A stretch of 64,000 bases of DNA. Origin: Candidatus Pelagisphaera phototrophica. Its GTDB lineage: Bacteria > Verrucomicrobiota > Verrucomicrobiia > Opitutales > Opitutaceae. Positions within the stretch are counted from its first letter, which is position 1; each line of letters opens with the position of its first letter. Below are positions 36,785 to 44,697 of this stretch, in pieces. The translations under genes were made by a program, and so were the position numbers. The notes beneath the pieces were generated by a model. That model saw nothing but the letters and a program-made list of their open reading frames with translations, was not told the DNA's origin and did not search any database. Location: the NCBI RefSeq assembly GCF_014529625.1, contig NZ_CP076039.1:2418001-2482000 (forward strand), given 5' to 3'.

Positions 36785-37216
36785 ATGCTCATTGGAATAT
36801 CACTGCTCATCAGTCCTGAACTTCTTAATACTCTTTACCGCATGGGCCATGGCGACGAGATCGTCCTGGCAGATGCCCATTTTCCGGGTGAAAGCCACAG
36901 CACCAATGTGATTCGTGCAGATGGATTGAAGATCGCCCCCCTACTCGAAGCCATTGCTCCCCTTTTCATACTCGACCAGTATGTGGAAAATCCGCTTGGA
37001 ATGATGGATGCGGTCGAGGGGGATACGCTCGATCCCACCGTCGAATCTTCCTATTTAAGCGCCATGCGAAAATCCTGGCCGGATACGAGCCCTCCAGAGC
37101 GTATTGAACGATTCGCCTTTTATGATCGAGCCCGAGCCGCCTACGCAGTGATCATGACGGGTGAAACCGCCAAGTACGGGAATATCATTCTCAAGAAAGG
37201 CGTCACACCATTTTAA
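36785..37216 (+). CDS. fucU: L-fucose mutarotase / RbsD-FucU family protein
   Basis: Interconverts sugar anomers. The 143-residue length and the motif pair are those of the RbsD/FucU family: [19 protein letters not shown] near the N-terminus (His22, Asp30) and [29 protein letters not shown] at the C-terminus. The GHGDEIV-ADA-FP form and the length fit FucU (L-fucose mutarotase) better than D-ribose pyranase. It closes the ABC importer cluster and is the main clue to the transported sugar. Its last 14 bases overlap the convergent AhpD-like gene. Confidence 0.83.
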   Translation: MLIGISLLISPELLNTLYRMGHGDEIVLADAHFPGESHSTNVIRADGLKIAPLLEAIAPLFILDQYVENPLGMMDAVEGDTLDPTVESSYLSAMRKSWPDTSPPERIERFAFYDRARAAYAVIMTGETAKYGNIILKKGVTPF

Positions 37217-37535
37217 GATGAGCTCCTAACCACTCCCCAACGGAGCACTCTTCGCCGCTACAGGCTGCATCTAGGTTTGCTAAGTCTGCTCCAGAAATTG
37301 CGGATCGAAGTATGACACCCGCATTGACCGCTGCCAACAAATCGATGGTTTCTCGGACGGTATCATACGTCATTCCTGATTTGATCGCATCTTCCATTCT
37401 CCTGCCGGTGCAAAGCTGGCAACCTCGAGTGAGAACGACCGCCAATCCAATCAGATGCTTTTCTCGATCGGTTAGCTCCGAAGTTTCTCCTGTTGATTTC
37501 AGGGCCTGACTAACTTTAAGTTCAGCAGCGTCCAT
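37203..37535 (-). CDS. Carboxymuconolactone decarboxylase/AhpD-like protein
   Basis: I start at the ATG at 37535; the open frame extends to 37595. About 110 residues, all-helical, with the C-x-x-C pair in [18 protein letters not shown] and the following [22 protein letters not shown], the AhpD core. Such proteins are small peroxidase-like or thiol-redox enzymes, often of unknown substrate. The last 14 bases overlap the end of fucU on the other strand. No peroxiredoxin partner is nearby. Confidence 0.82.
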   Translation of the reverse strand: MDAAELKVSQALKSTGETSELTDREKHLIGLAVVLTRGCQLCTGRRMEDAIKSGMTYDTVRETIDLLAAVNAGVILRSAISGADLANLDAACSGEECSVGEWLGAHLKMV

Positions 37536-37705
37536 GAGGGGTTTTGTTGGTTCAAAACCTTGGAAGGGTCTCGAATGAGGGCATAAAGACCTCAAAACCG
37601 ACCCTCAAGATCAAGTCGACAACACCTGCAAATCCGCTACCCAAACACCGGATTCTCACTTTCGAGAAGCGATCTACCGGAACCGGTTTCGGCTCGCCTC
37701 CTTCT

Positions 37706-38100
37706 TTAATCCACAGCACTCACCATTCTCTTGTCCGCCCGTAGCAGTTTCTTGCCGAGCTGTCTCGCGAGGTTGCGGAATAGTATGGGCCCAATCTCAG
37801 GTCGGCGGCGCACCAGTGATTCCTATGCAGCTCGGCCTAGAGCGGCTGATTCGACTGGCTCCAAAGCGGTTGCAGAGGCGGCCTGGATTAGCGAAATCTT
37901 CACTAATGACTGGCCGGCACGGACGCATAAAAAGTTTTCCAGTATGGCATCCCGCATCTTTGCCCCTCCTCTCCGAGCATTCGATTTACAACTACGAGCC
38001 CGATGTAGAAGCCCCATCGTCCTTACAGACGCTTCAACGATTGAGGCTTCCCGACTCGGTCACATCTTGACCTATTGCTACTTTCTCTTGAAACTCCGCG
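37706..38100 (-). pseudogene. Remnant of a cyclic-nucleotide-binding domain protein
   Basis: On the minus strand an open frame (38017 down to a TAG at 37823-37825) reads ISLIQAASATALEPVESAALGRAA, and the same frame goes on after the stop as ESLVRRRPEIGPILFRNLARQLGKKLL up to a TAA at 37706. Together this is the second half of a cNMP-binding (CRP-type) domain with an in-frame stop. Upstream, rc of about 38033-38100 encodes a degraded N-terminal piece (FQEKVAIGQDVTESGSLNR, then a stop). The gene is clearly dead. A regulator lost beside a sugar locus is notable. Confidence 0.65.
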
Positions 38101-38102
38101 GT

Positions 38103-38780
38103 ATGACTCGATCACTATGCATCTTCGTTTGCCTTACTTTTTTAACCTCAGCTACTGCCCAACGGAGTCGCCTACCTAGTCACATCATTAAACCGAACGC
38201 CGGCGATCTGGCTAAGCTCAATGTCTACGCCGACAATTGGTTTAAGCTATATATCAATGGTAAGCTGATCGCGGTCGACTCGATCGAGTTCATGCCCCAC
38301 AACATAATTTCGGTGGAAGTGCTTCCAGAATACCCAATGACCATTGCCGTAATGGCCCGTGACAATGCCGATGCCATTACGGGAAGGGAATATGAACACA
38401 CTCAAATTGGTGATGGCGGCTTCATTCTCAAACTCGGCGACCACGCCGTTAGTAGTTCTGATTGGAAAGCGAAGTGCTTCTTCTTCGGTCCCATGGAAGG
38501 AGAAAAGCCCCCGGTCCGCCATCTACCCATTCCGACCGATTGGTTTTCTGTCGGTTTTGATGATAGCGGCTGGGAAGCGGCTACTGAATACGAAGAAGCG
38601 GTTGTACGGCCTCCCCGACCGTTTCGTGATTACGATTTTGAAGGCGCGAAATTCATTTGGACCAGCGATCTCGACCTCCACAACACGGTGATCTTTAGGG
38701 CCACGGTAGAAAAGTCAGGCTGGCAACCCCGCTGGGATACAGGTACACCGGCACGCCGCATCGAAGACCTAGAACAGTAG
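38103..38780 (+). CDS. Exported beta-sandwich protein of unknown function
   Basis: The open frame begins at 37731 but the real start is the ATG at 38103, which opens a signal peptide (SLCIFVCLTFLTSATAQ). The mature 205 residues are beta-rich: LNVYADNWFKLYINGKLIAVDS, PMTIAVMARDNADAITG, DWKAKCFFFGPM and SVGFDDSGWEAATEY, as in galactose-binding-like modules found beside YHYH-domain and similar proteins of Verrucomicrobia and Planctomycetes. No catalytic residues are evident. The upstream 370 bases of the long frame overlap the dead cNMP gene on the other strand and are not coding. Confidence 0.7.
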   Translation: MTRSLCIFVCLTFLTSATAQRSRLPSHIIKPNAGDLAKLNVYADNWFKLYINGKLIAVDSIEFMPHNIISVEVLPEYPMTIAVMARDNADAITGREYEHTQIGDGGFILKLGDHAVSSSDWKAKCFFFGPMEGEKPPVRHLPIPTDWFSVGFDDSGWEAATEYEEAVVRPPRPFRDYDFEGAKFIWTSDLDLHNTVIFRATVEKSGWQPRWDTGTPARRIEDLEQ

Positions 38781-39119
38781 CGGACAGGTAACCAAAGACC
38801 CGCTACTAGAAAATTTCGATTAGTCGACCGCTCCTCTATCCGGGTGAAGGTGAGATAACTCTGGTAACGCAGGTAGGGCCCGGCGAACCGCGAAGGTCAA
38901 TCAAATCTGTCTGGCGAAGTAGGACGGGCCTGCTGGATCAGAAGATCAGCCCATTACGGTACGCCTGAAGATCGATGCCACTTCACGAAAGGAATATGTT
39001 TCGAGATTCCTCAGGCGTTTTTTCAAAACCCTAGAGATTTTTCCATACCGGAAACTCAGGGTTCTTGGCATCCGAAAGGCTTGCAATTAGTGCTTAGCAA
39101 CCTAAGGTCATTTTCTATT
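38781..39119. other. Intergenic stretch holding a probable terminator
   Basis: About 340 bases between the exported protein and the next sulfatase. ACGCCTGA (38961-38968) pairs with TCAGGCGT (39011-39018), followed by a run of T, with a smaller CGAAA/TTTCG hairpin inside the loop. Apart from this structure nothing was recognised. Confidence 0.4.
38961..39023 (+). terminator. Probable intrinsic terminator with a branched loop
   Basis: An 8-bp stem (ACGCCTGA / TCAGGCGT) with a 42-base loop that itself holds a CGAAA/TTTCG stem, then TTTTT. It would end transcription of the exported-protein gene. The long loop lowers confidence. Confidence 0.4.
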
Positions 39120-40700
39120 ATGCCTCAAACCCAAACCGCCTTTTCAGGGGCTAAGGTAAAGTCACATCCACCGCACGGGTCGCGTTTGCTTGACTGTCTT
39201 CTGCCGCGCACCGATACGACTCTTACCCACCTCCAATACCTGATTCGCCTTTTCTCCAAGGTCTTAATTGCTTTTGCCATAAGCCTTACGACTTATTCTT
39301 TGGCAAAGTCGCCAAACATTCTTCTCATCGTATCCGAGGATAACGGACAAGAGTTGGGGTGCTACGGGGAACCCTACGTCAAAACACCGGTTCTCGACCA
39401 ACTCGCTTCTGAGGGCGTTCTTTTTAAAAACGCCTATGTCGCCCAAGCAGGCTGCAGCCAATCCCGAGCCGCTTTCTTGACTGGTCTCTACCCCCACCAA
39501 AATGGACAAATTGGCTTGGCGACGTGGAAGTTCCGCATGTACCGAGAGGATACGCCTAACATCGTGCGAAGCCTAAAGAATGCGGGCTATCGGACGGGGA
39601 TCATTGGTAAGTTGCACGTCAATCCCGAATCCGCCTTCCCCTTCGACTTTGAAGCGATTGGCAAATCAAACTTCGCCCGAAACGATCTTCCCGCCTACGC
39701 CCGAGAAGCGAAGTTGTTCATGGAAGCGGGCGATGAGCCCTTTTTTCTGAGCGTCAATCACCCTGATGCCCACCGCCCTTTCACACCGCAAGTCGAAGGC
39801 ATCCCCGAAGAACTCCTCACCAGTAAGGACGTCAAACCACTCGCCTATTTCGGAATCGACAATCCCCAACTTCGCCAGCAAACCGCTGACTACTACAACT
39901 GTATGAATCGTCTCGATACATACATTGGCGACTTGCTACTGAGGCTCGAAGAGACGGGCAAAGCGGACAACACGATTGTGATCTACATCGGAGACCATGG
40001 TGCCGACATGCTACGCGGAAAGCGCACCTCGTATGAGGGAGGAACCCGTGTCCCCTTCATCGTTAAATGGCCAAAGACATCGAAAGAAGGACTCGTGTCT
40101 ACCGAGCTCGTCTCCCTCATCGACATCTTCCCCACCATACTAGACGCAACCGGGTCCCGACCAGTCCCAAATCTCCCGGGCCGTTCTCTCGTTCCCTTGC
40201 TAAAAGGTAAAGCCCCTGAGTGGAGACAGTACCTCTTCACAGAATTCCACATTCACTCCGCCCACAACTTCTATCCACAACGCACGATACAAGACAGACG
40301 TTACAAACTGATCCGTAACCTAATGCCCGGGCTCGTGAATCCTGGATACACTTTTACGAACAATCGATTTTTCGATGATCTCATAAAAACCATCGACGAT
40401 GCCGAGGAGCCCATCCGCAGTGCCTACCTAAATATGGAACGCCCACCTGCATTCGAGCTTTACGATCTTGAAACCGATCCCTACGAGTTCAACAATCTGG
40501 CGAGTAAACCCGAGCACGCCCAGACGCAATCTCGACTCCAGCAAGAACTTCAGAGCTGGCGTGAACAAACCAAGGACCCCATGCTCAACCACCAAAATGT
40601 ACTACGCCTCAAAGCCGAAGTCGACGCCTGCATGGTCGACGGCCAACCCGACAAATCAAAACTCACTCTCACATACCCCGACTATTTTTTCGAACACTAA
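39120..40700 (+). CDS. Exported sulfatase, heparan-N-sulfatase-like, with a CSQSR motif
   Basis: The start is uncertain: a TTG at 39081 or the ATG at 39120, which I prefer. A hydrophobic export segment (LFSKVLIAFAISLTTYSLA) precedes the catalytic domain, which opens NILLIVSEDNGQELGCYGEP. The formylglycine site reads C-S-Q-S-R (Cys112), with Gln where the usual motif has Pro or Ala. KLHVNPE, GDHGADMLRGKRTSYEGGTR and WRQYLFTEFH follow. The pattern LYPHQNGQIGLATWKFRMY resembles the S1_8 (N-sulfoglucosamine sulfohydrolase-like) group. It is followed by a second exported sulfatase in the same direction. Confidence 0.88.
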   Translation: MPQTQTAFSGAKVKSHPPHGSRLLDCLLPRTDTTLTHLQYLIRLFSKVLIAFAISLTTYSLAKSPNILLIVSEDNGQELGCYGEPYVKTPVLDQLASEGVLFKNAYVAQAGCSQSRAAFLTGLYPHQNGQIGLATWKFRMYREDTPNIVRSLKNAGYRTGIIGKLHVNPESAFPFDFEAIGKSNFARNDLPAYAREAKLFMEAGDEPFFLSVNHPDAHRPFTPQVEGIPEELLTSKDVKPLAYFGIDNPQLRQQTADYYNCMNRLDTYIGDLLLRLEETGKADNTIVIYIGDHGADMLRGKRTSYEGGTRVPFIVKWPKTSKEGLVSTELVSLIDIFPTILDATGSRPVPNLPGRSLVPLLKGKAPEWRQYLFTEFHIHSAHNFYPQRTIQDRRYKLIRNLMPGLVNPGYTFTNNRFFDDLIKTIDDAEEPIRSAYLNMERPPAFELYDLETDPYEFNNLASKPEHAQTQSRLQQELQSWREQTKDPMLNHQNVLRLKAEVDACMVDGQPDKSKLTLTYPDYFFEH

Positions 40701-40786
40701 AATTTTAGTTGCGGCACTATGCCGCGATAAGACCGAATCCTAACAATTTTCACCCGCCCGGAGGACGTCCGCTCCCCGACCTAACA

Positions 40787-42238
40787 ATGTCTAAGCGACT
40801 TCTCATTTTTCATTTTGCGATTTTCATTTTTCAATTCGGTGCACGCAGTGCACCGAACGTCCTTTTTATCGCCGTTGACGACCTCCGCCCCGCTCTCGCT
40901 TGCTACGGTGATCCGATCGCGATCACTCCCAATATCGACCGACTCGCCTCCCAAGGAACGGTATTCAATCGGGCCTACTGTCAACTCGCGGTCTGCGGTC
41001 CTTCGCGCTTATCTCTCCTCTCCGGTCGACGCCCCGACACAATTCAGGTTTGGGATTTGAAATCACACTTCCGCGAGACTTTCCCTGATCTCGTTACCTT
41101 GCCCCAGCACTTTAAGAACAACGGCTACTTCACACGTTCCATTGGCAAAATCTACCACGGAAGCGGCGCCCCTATGAAGGATCCTCCCTCCTGGTCAGAA
41201 GAAGCACTATACGATTCCGGGAGAAAGCATGAATGGCGCTATGCTTCGAAAGAAAACCGAGCAGTCGTCACTCTCAAACGTTCCTCTACGGAAGCCGAAG
41301 ACGTCTCCGACAACACGTTCGTGGACGGACTCGTCTGCGACGCTGCTGAGGCAGCGCTCACTACATTCAAAGAAACGGGGAAATCTTTCTTTCTGGGCGT
41401 CGGATTTCGCAAACCACATTTGCCCTTCGTTGCCCCAAAGAAATATTGGGACCTGTACAAGCGGGAAGACATTCCCAAACCTGTATCGAATTCCCATCCA
41501 AAGGGAGCTCCCGAATTCGCCCTACGAACCTGGAACGAGATAGAAGGCTATACCGACATTCCTAAAGATTTAAACGAGATTTCTCCCTCTAAAATCCATG
41601 AGCTTCGCCACGGCTACTATGCCTGTATCTCATATATAGATACGCTCCTAGGGCGTCTTCTTGACAGACTCGATGAACTCGAATTGACAGACAACACGAT
41701 CATCTGTTTTTGGGGTGACCACGGCTTTCATCTAGGCGAACAAGGTCTATGGACAAAAGCGAACAACTACGAACTGGCCGCTCGCGTACCCCTCATCTTA
41801 TCCGTACCCGGACAAAAGAGTAAAGGCAACGCTTCCAACGCTCTCGTTGAACTGGTAGATGTCTACCCGACCTTATCCGAACTATGTGAGCTCCCGCTTT
41901 CTCCGAAACTCGAAGGCCTCAGCCTAAAACCGCTTCTGGAAGATCCAATCCGCCCCTGGAAGTCTGCCGCCTTCAACCAGTATCCACGCGACTTTACTGA
42001 GATCAAGCACAAGCGGCACGGAGATGTCATGGGCTACTCCATACGTACCGAACGCTTTCGATACGTACAATGGAGGGAGTGGATATCTGGAAAGGCTCTT
42101 GTCCACGAACTCTACGATCAACAGACCGACCCCAACGAAATGAGCAATCTGGCTGGGCATCCCGAATACGCGTCCACTCTTATCCAGCATCAGCACCAAC
42201 TTGACGCCGGATGGAAAAGCGCGATCCCATCCGAATGA
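40787..42238 (+). CDS. Exported sulfatase, iduronate-2-sulfatase-like
   Basis: I start at the ATG at 40787 (longer frame from 40709), which opens a signal peptide (LLIFHFAIFIFQFGARS). The catalytic domain begins NVLFIAVDDLRPALACYGD; the formylglycine motif is C70-G-P-S-R, then LSLLSGRRPDTIQVW. IGKIYHGSG, FFLGVGFRKPHLPFVAPKKYW and FWGDHGFHLGEQGLWTK are hallmarks of the S1_7 iduronate-2-sulfatase-like group, which acts on many sulfated glycans. The end is YDQQTDPNEMSNLAGHPE. It follows the CSQSR sulfatase by 86 bases. Confidence 0.93.
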   Translation: MSKRLLIFHFAIFIFQFGARSAPNVLFIAVDDLRPALACYGDPIAITPNIDRLASQGTVFNRAYCQLAVCGPSRLSLLSGRRPDTIQVWDLKSHFRETFPDLVTLPQHFKNNGYFTRSIGKIYHGSGAPMKDPPSWSEEALYDSGRKHEWRYASKENRAVVTLKRSSTEAEDVSDNTFVDGLVCDAAEAALTTFKETGKSFFLGVGFRKPHLPFVAPKKYWDLYKREDIPKPVSNSHPKGAPEFALRTWNEIEGYTDIPKDLNEISPSKIHELRHGYYACISYIDTLLGRLLDRLDELELTDNTIICFWGDHGFHLGEQGLWTKANNYELAARVPLILSVPGQKSKGNASNALVELVDVYPTLSELCELPLSPKLEGLSLKPLLEDPIRPWKSAAFNQYPRDFTEIKHKRHGDVMGYSIRTERFRYVQWREWISGKALVHELYDQQTDPNEMSNLAGHPEYASTLIQHQHQLDAGWKSAIPSE

Positions 42239-42300
42239 TTAACCAGTCAAGGGAGAATCGTTGACCCAATGACTTATATCTTCAAAGATAACTCAATCTT

Positions 42301-42675
42301 CTATTCGTATCCCCCAAAACTAGGACGCTCTACCCTCGTCCGCTCAATGGCGAAAAGGTAGAGACTGCAAACCCGCCGGTTACTTTGATCCTCTTCGACG
42401 GGCGGCATGTTCTCGTATTGGAGCATGTCTATTACCTTTCGCCACGTTTTGAAATTGCCAGCAACCGAACCGTTTCTCAAAATCTCCTCGAGTTTCAACT
42501 CGCCCTTGAATATTTTGTCCCCATGGCAACCTACACAACAGGACTCGATCAGTGGCGAAACCTGACTTCCAATTTCAGGGATAGAATCCGTCTGGACTTT
42601 TAGCGCGGAGAGGTGCAAATTCGGGGCGAGAATCGACAGGCAAAAGGCAATTCGGCCTCGCAATGTTCTCAACAA
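42301..42675 (-). pseudogene. N-terminal fragment of a PSCyt1-type cytochrome protein
   Basis: A 124-residue frame with a haem-binding C47-V-G-C50-H51 (SPLIESCCVGCHGDKIFKG) and ELKLEEILRN, TWRKVIDMLQYENMPPVEED, the typical first 110 residues of planctomycete/verrucomicrobial proteins with PSCyt1/DUF1587-type domains. Those proteins run to 700-1000 residues; here the sequence goes out of pattern after NRRVCSLYL and stops. So only the cytochrome head remains. It has an export signal, so a small secreted haem protein is a weak alternative. Confidence 0.65.
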
Positions 42676-42818
42676 ACTTCTGGGGGACGGGGGGTATAAG
42701 AAAGTTAAAACAATCCTACCTTTTTATAGACGCGATTCAGGCAAAATTGGAAAAAAAACAGTCCGTAACGCGATTAATGAGTTTAGTCCCAACCAAAACT
42801 ACTATCTTCTTTCCTCAT

Positions 42819-43934
42819 ATGAAGCCCCTTTCAATACTCCTCTCTTTCGCATTTTCCTTTTTCCTCAATCACATCTGCCCAGCGGCAATCACTGAAAGTG
42901 TAATTTTCAGGTCCGGAGAAGAGGGCTACTCCAACTACCGCATTCCCTCCCTCATCACCACCAAAAGCGGATCGCTTCTCGCATTCTGCGAGGCACGCAA
43001 GGACCACCGCGGGGATAGTGGCAACATCGATCTCGTGGTAAAACGGTCAACTGATGGAGGGAAGACCTGGTCTCCTCCGCTTATAGTCTGGGATGCGGGC
43101 GACCACACAGCGGGAAATCCCTGCCCAGTTATCGACCAGAGGACGGGCCGCATAATCAATATTGTCTGCTGGAATCTCGCCACTGATCACGGGAGAGATC
43201 TGCATGCAGGAACAAGCGTGGATACGCGGCGCGTCTATCAGACCCATTCCGACGACGATGGACTTACCTGGTCGGAACCGAAAGAGATTACCACAAAGGT
43301 CAAGAAGCCCTCTTGGTGGTGGTACGCCACGGGACCCGGTATTGGGGTTCAACTACAAAAAGGGCCACACAAGGGCCGGTTAGTCATCCCCGCCAATCAT
43401 ACCGCCAAGGGACATTACGGAGCCCATACTCTCTATAGCGATGATGGGGGCGCCTCCTGGAAGATCAGCGAAATCATTAAACCCACCGTAAACGAGAGTC
43501 AGGTCGTCGCACTCTCAGATGGACGTCTGATGATGAATATGCGATCGCAAGGAACCGTAGACACCAAACGCCCCTACTCCGGCTACCGATCCATCGCCTA
43601 CAGTAGTGACAATGGGGAAAGCTGGACTCACCCTGTGTTTGATGATGAGCTCAGTGACCCTATTTGCCAGGCGAGCATCATCCGCTACGACGCGAACCGC
43701 ATTCTATTCTCCAACCCGAATCCACCGGTCAGCCTTGAGCGAGGTCCACGTGAACAAATGACGGTACGCCTCAGCAACGACGATGGTCAAACTTGGACCA
43801 AGGAGCTCATCATCTACGATGGCCCCTCCGCTTACTCCTCCTTGGCTAAGATTCCCGACGGGGAAATCGGTTTACTGTATGAGAAAGATAAAGACATCGC
43901 TTTCGCCCAGTTCTCCATAGGTCAAATCAGGTGA
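42819..43934 (+). CDS. Exported sialidase (BNR-repeat neuraminidase, GH33-like)
   Basis: The ATG at 42819 opens a signal peptide (LSILLSFAFSFFLNHICPA). The mature protein is a six-blade propeller with the YRIPSL arginine motif (Arg41) and FCEARKDHRGDSGNIDLV, which supply family acid and substrate contacts. Five Asp-box repeats are visible: STDGGKTW, SDDDGLTW, SDDGGASW, SSDNGESW and SNDDGQTW. Later arginines in SGYRSIAY and QMTVRLSN, and the tyrosine-glutamate pair in SAYSSL and GEIGLLYE, complete the active site. It would cleave sialic acids or related nonulosonates. It sits among sulfatases. Confidence 0.9.
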   Translation: MKPLSILLSFAFSFFLNHICPAAITESVIFRSGEEGYSNYRIPSLITTKSGSLLAFCEARKDHRGDSGNIDLVVKRSTDGGKTWSPPLIVWDAGDHTAGNPCPVIDQRTGRIINIVCWNLATDHGRDLHAGTSVDTRRVYQTHSDDDGLTWSEPKEITTKVKKPSWWWYATGPGIGVQLQKGPHKGRLVIPANHTAKGHYGAHTLYSDDGGASWKISEIIKPTVNESQVVALSDGRLMMNMRSQGTVDTKRPYSGYRSIAYSSDNGESWTHPVFDDELSDPICQASIIRYDANRILFSNPNPPVSLERGPREQMTVRLSNDDGQTWTKELIIYDGPSAYSSLAKIPDGEIGLLYEKDKDIAFAQFSIGQIR

Positions 43935-44007
43935 GAATACTTCAATATTTCGCTGGCCAGCAGTCGCGTCTGTAAGAAATTCCCCCTTCAGTCCCTCGGT
44001 AAGAAAT

Positions 44008-44355
44008 ATGAGAAACTACAAATCCAAAGGAATTCTCATTCTGTAGTTTACCTTTTTCATTTTTCCTTTCGGAGCACAGAGCGTTCCGCCGCCAGTGGTG
44101 AGTTTCCTTGCCCAGAGCTCAGTCGAAGGTTCGAATCCAAACTTCCTCTTCATATCTGTGGACGACATGAACGACTGGGTGGGCTGACTAGGTTCTGACC
44201 GCGTTACCACTCCGCATATTGACGCGTTGGCCGATCGAGGTCTGCGCTTTTCCAACGCCCTTGCTCCAAGTCCCAAATGCAACCCCAGCCGCGCCGCTTG
44301 CCCTATGAGTCAATTTCTTACGAGGGTCCAGCCGGTCATTCATCCTGTAGGCTAG
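44008..44355 (+). pseudogene. Sulfatase remnant with two in-frame stops
   Basis: A single + frame from the ATG at 44008 gives a signal-like start, a TAG at 44044-44046, then GSNPNFLFISVDDMNDWVG, a TGA at 44185-44187 where relatives have cysteine, and LGSDRVTTPHIDALADRGLRF up to KCNPSRAA, the formylglycine site. After that the similarity ends and the frame stops at 44353. All of the catalytic C-terminus is gone. It belongs to the iduronate-2-sulfatase-like group. It is the fifth sulfatase gene in the region, and the only dead one. Confidence 0.8.
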
Positions 44356-44424
44356 CTCTATTACAGTTGAGATCAGTCGATAAGAAAAATACGAAGTAAA
44401 ATAAAAACCTCCACGAGATACTTT

Positions 44425-44673
44425 TATGGTAGCGGGCGATCTCCGAGCACCCACAATATAAGCGTAGTAAAGGCTTCAAGCCTGCTTCATTTGACAGTAA
44501 ATAGGCAGGATGCCTATTCTACTTAAAATCGGCGCTCGAAGATCACCCGCTACCATAGTCAAAAACAGCCCCACCGAAAAGCAACGGTCTGCGACAACAG
44601 TCTTTGCCTATCAGGCTATGCCTGTAATGAGGTTCGAGGCAATTACCCAAAAGGAGCGGAATAAACCCGCTCC
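44425..44673. repeat. REP-like cluster of inverted repeats
   Basis: A 24-base arm (TATGGTAGCGGG, then GATCT and CGAGC, 44425-44448) is repeated inverted at 44534-44557 with two mismatches. Between them are two tight hairpins, AGGCT-TCA-AGCCT (44471-44483) and ATAGGCA-GGA-TGCCTAT (44501-44517). A third, GGAGCGG-N7-CCGCTCC, lies at 44653-44673. No protein is encoded. This is the form of bacterial REP/BIME elements, and it lies exactly between the dead sulfatase and the convergent live one. Confidence 0.6.
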
Positions 44674-44697
44674 AATTTATTTCCGAATTTCGCAAGA

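Noticed and set aside
37731-38102. N-terminal extension of the exported protein at 38103
   Set aside because: The signal peptide begins at 38103 and the upstream part is antisense to a recognisable cNMP-domain remnant.
44185-44187. TGA in the sulfatase remnant as a possible selenocysteine codon in place of cysteine
   Set aside because: The same frame also has a TAG in its signal region and lacks the C-terminal half, and no selenocysteine insertion hairpin was seen, so simple decay explains it.
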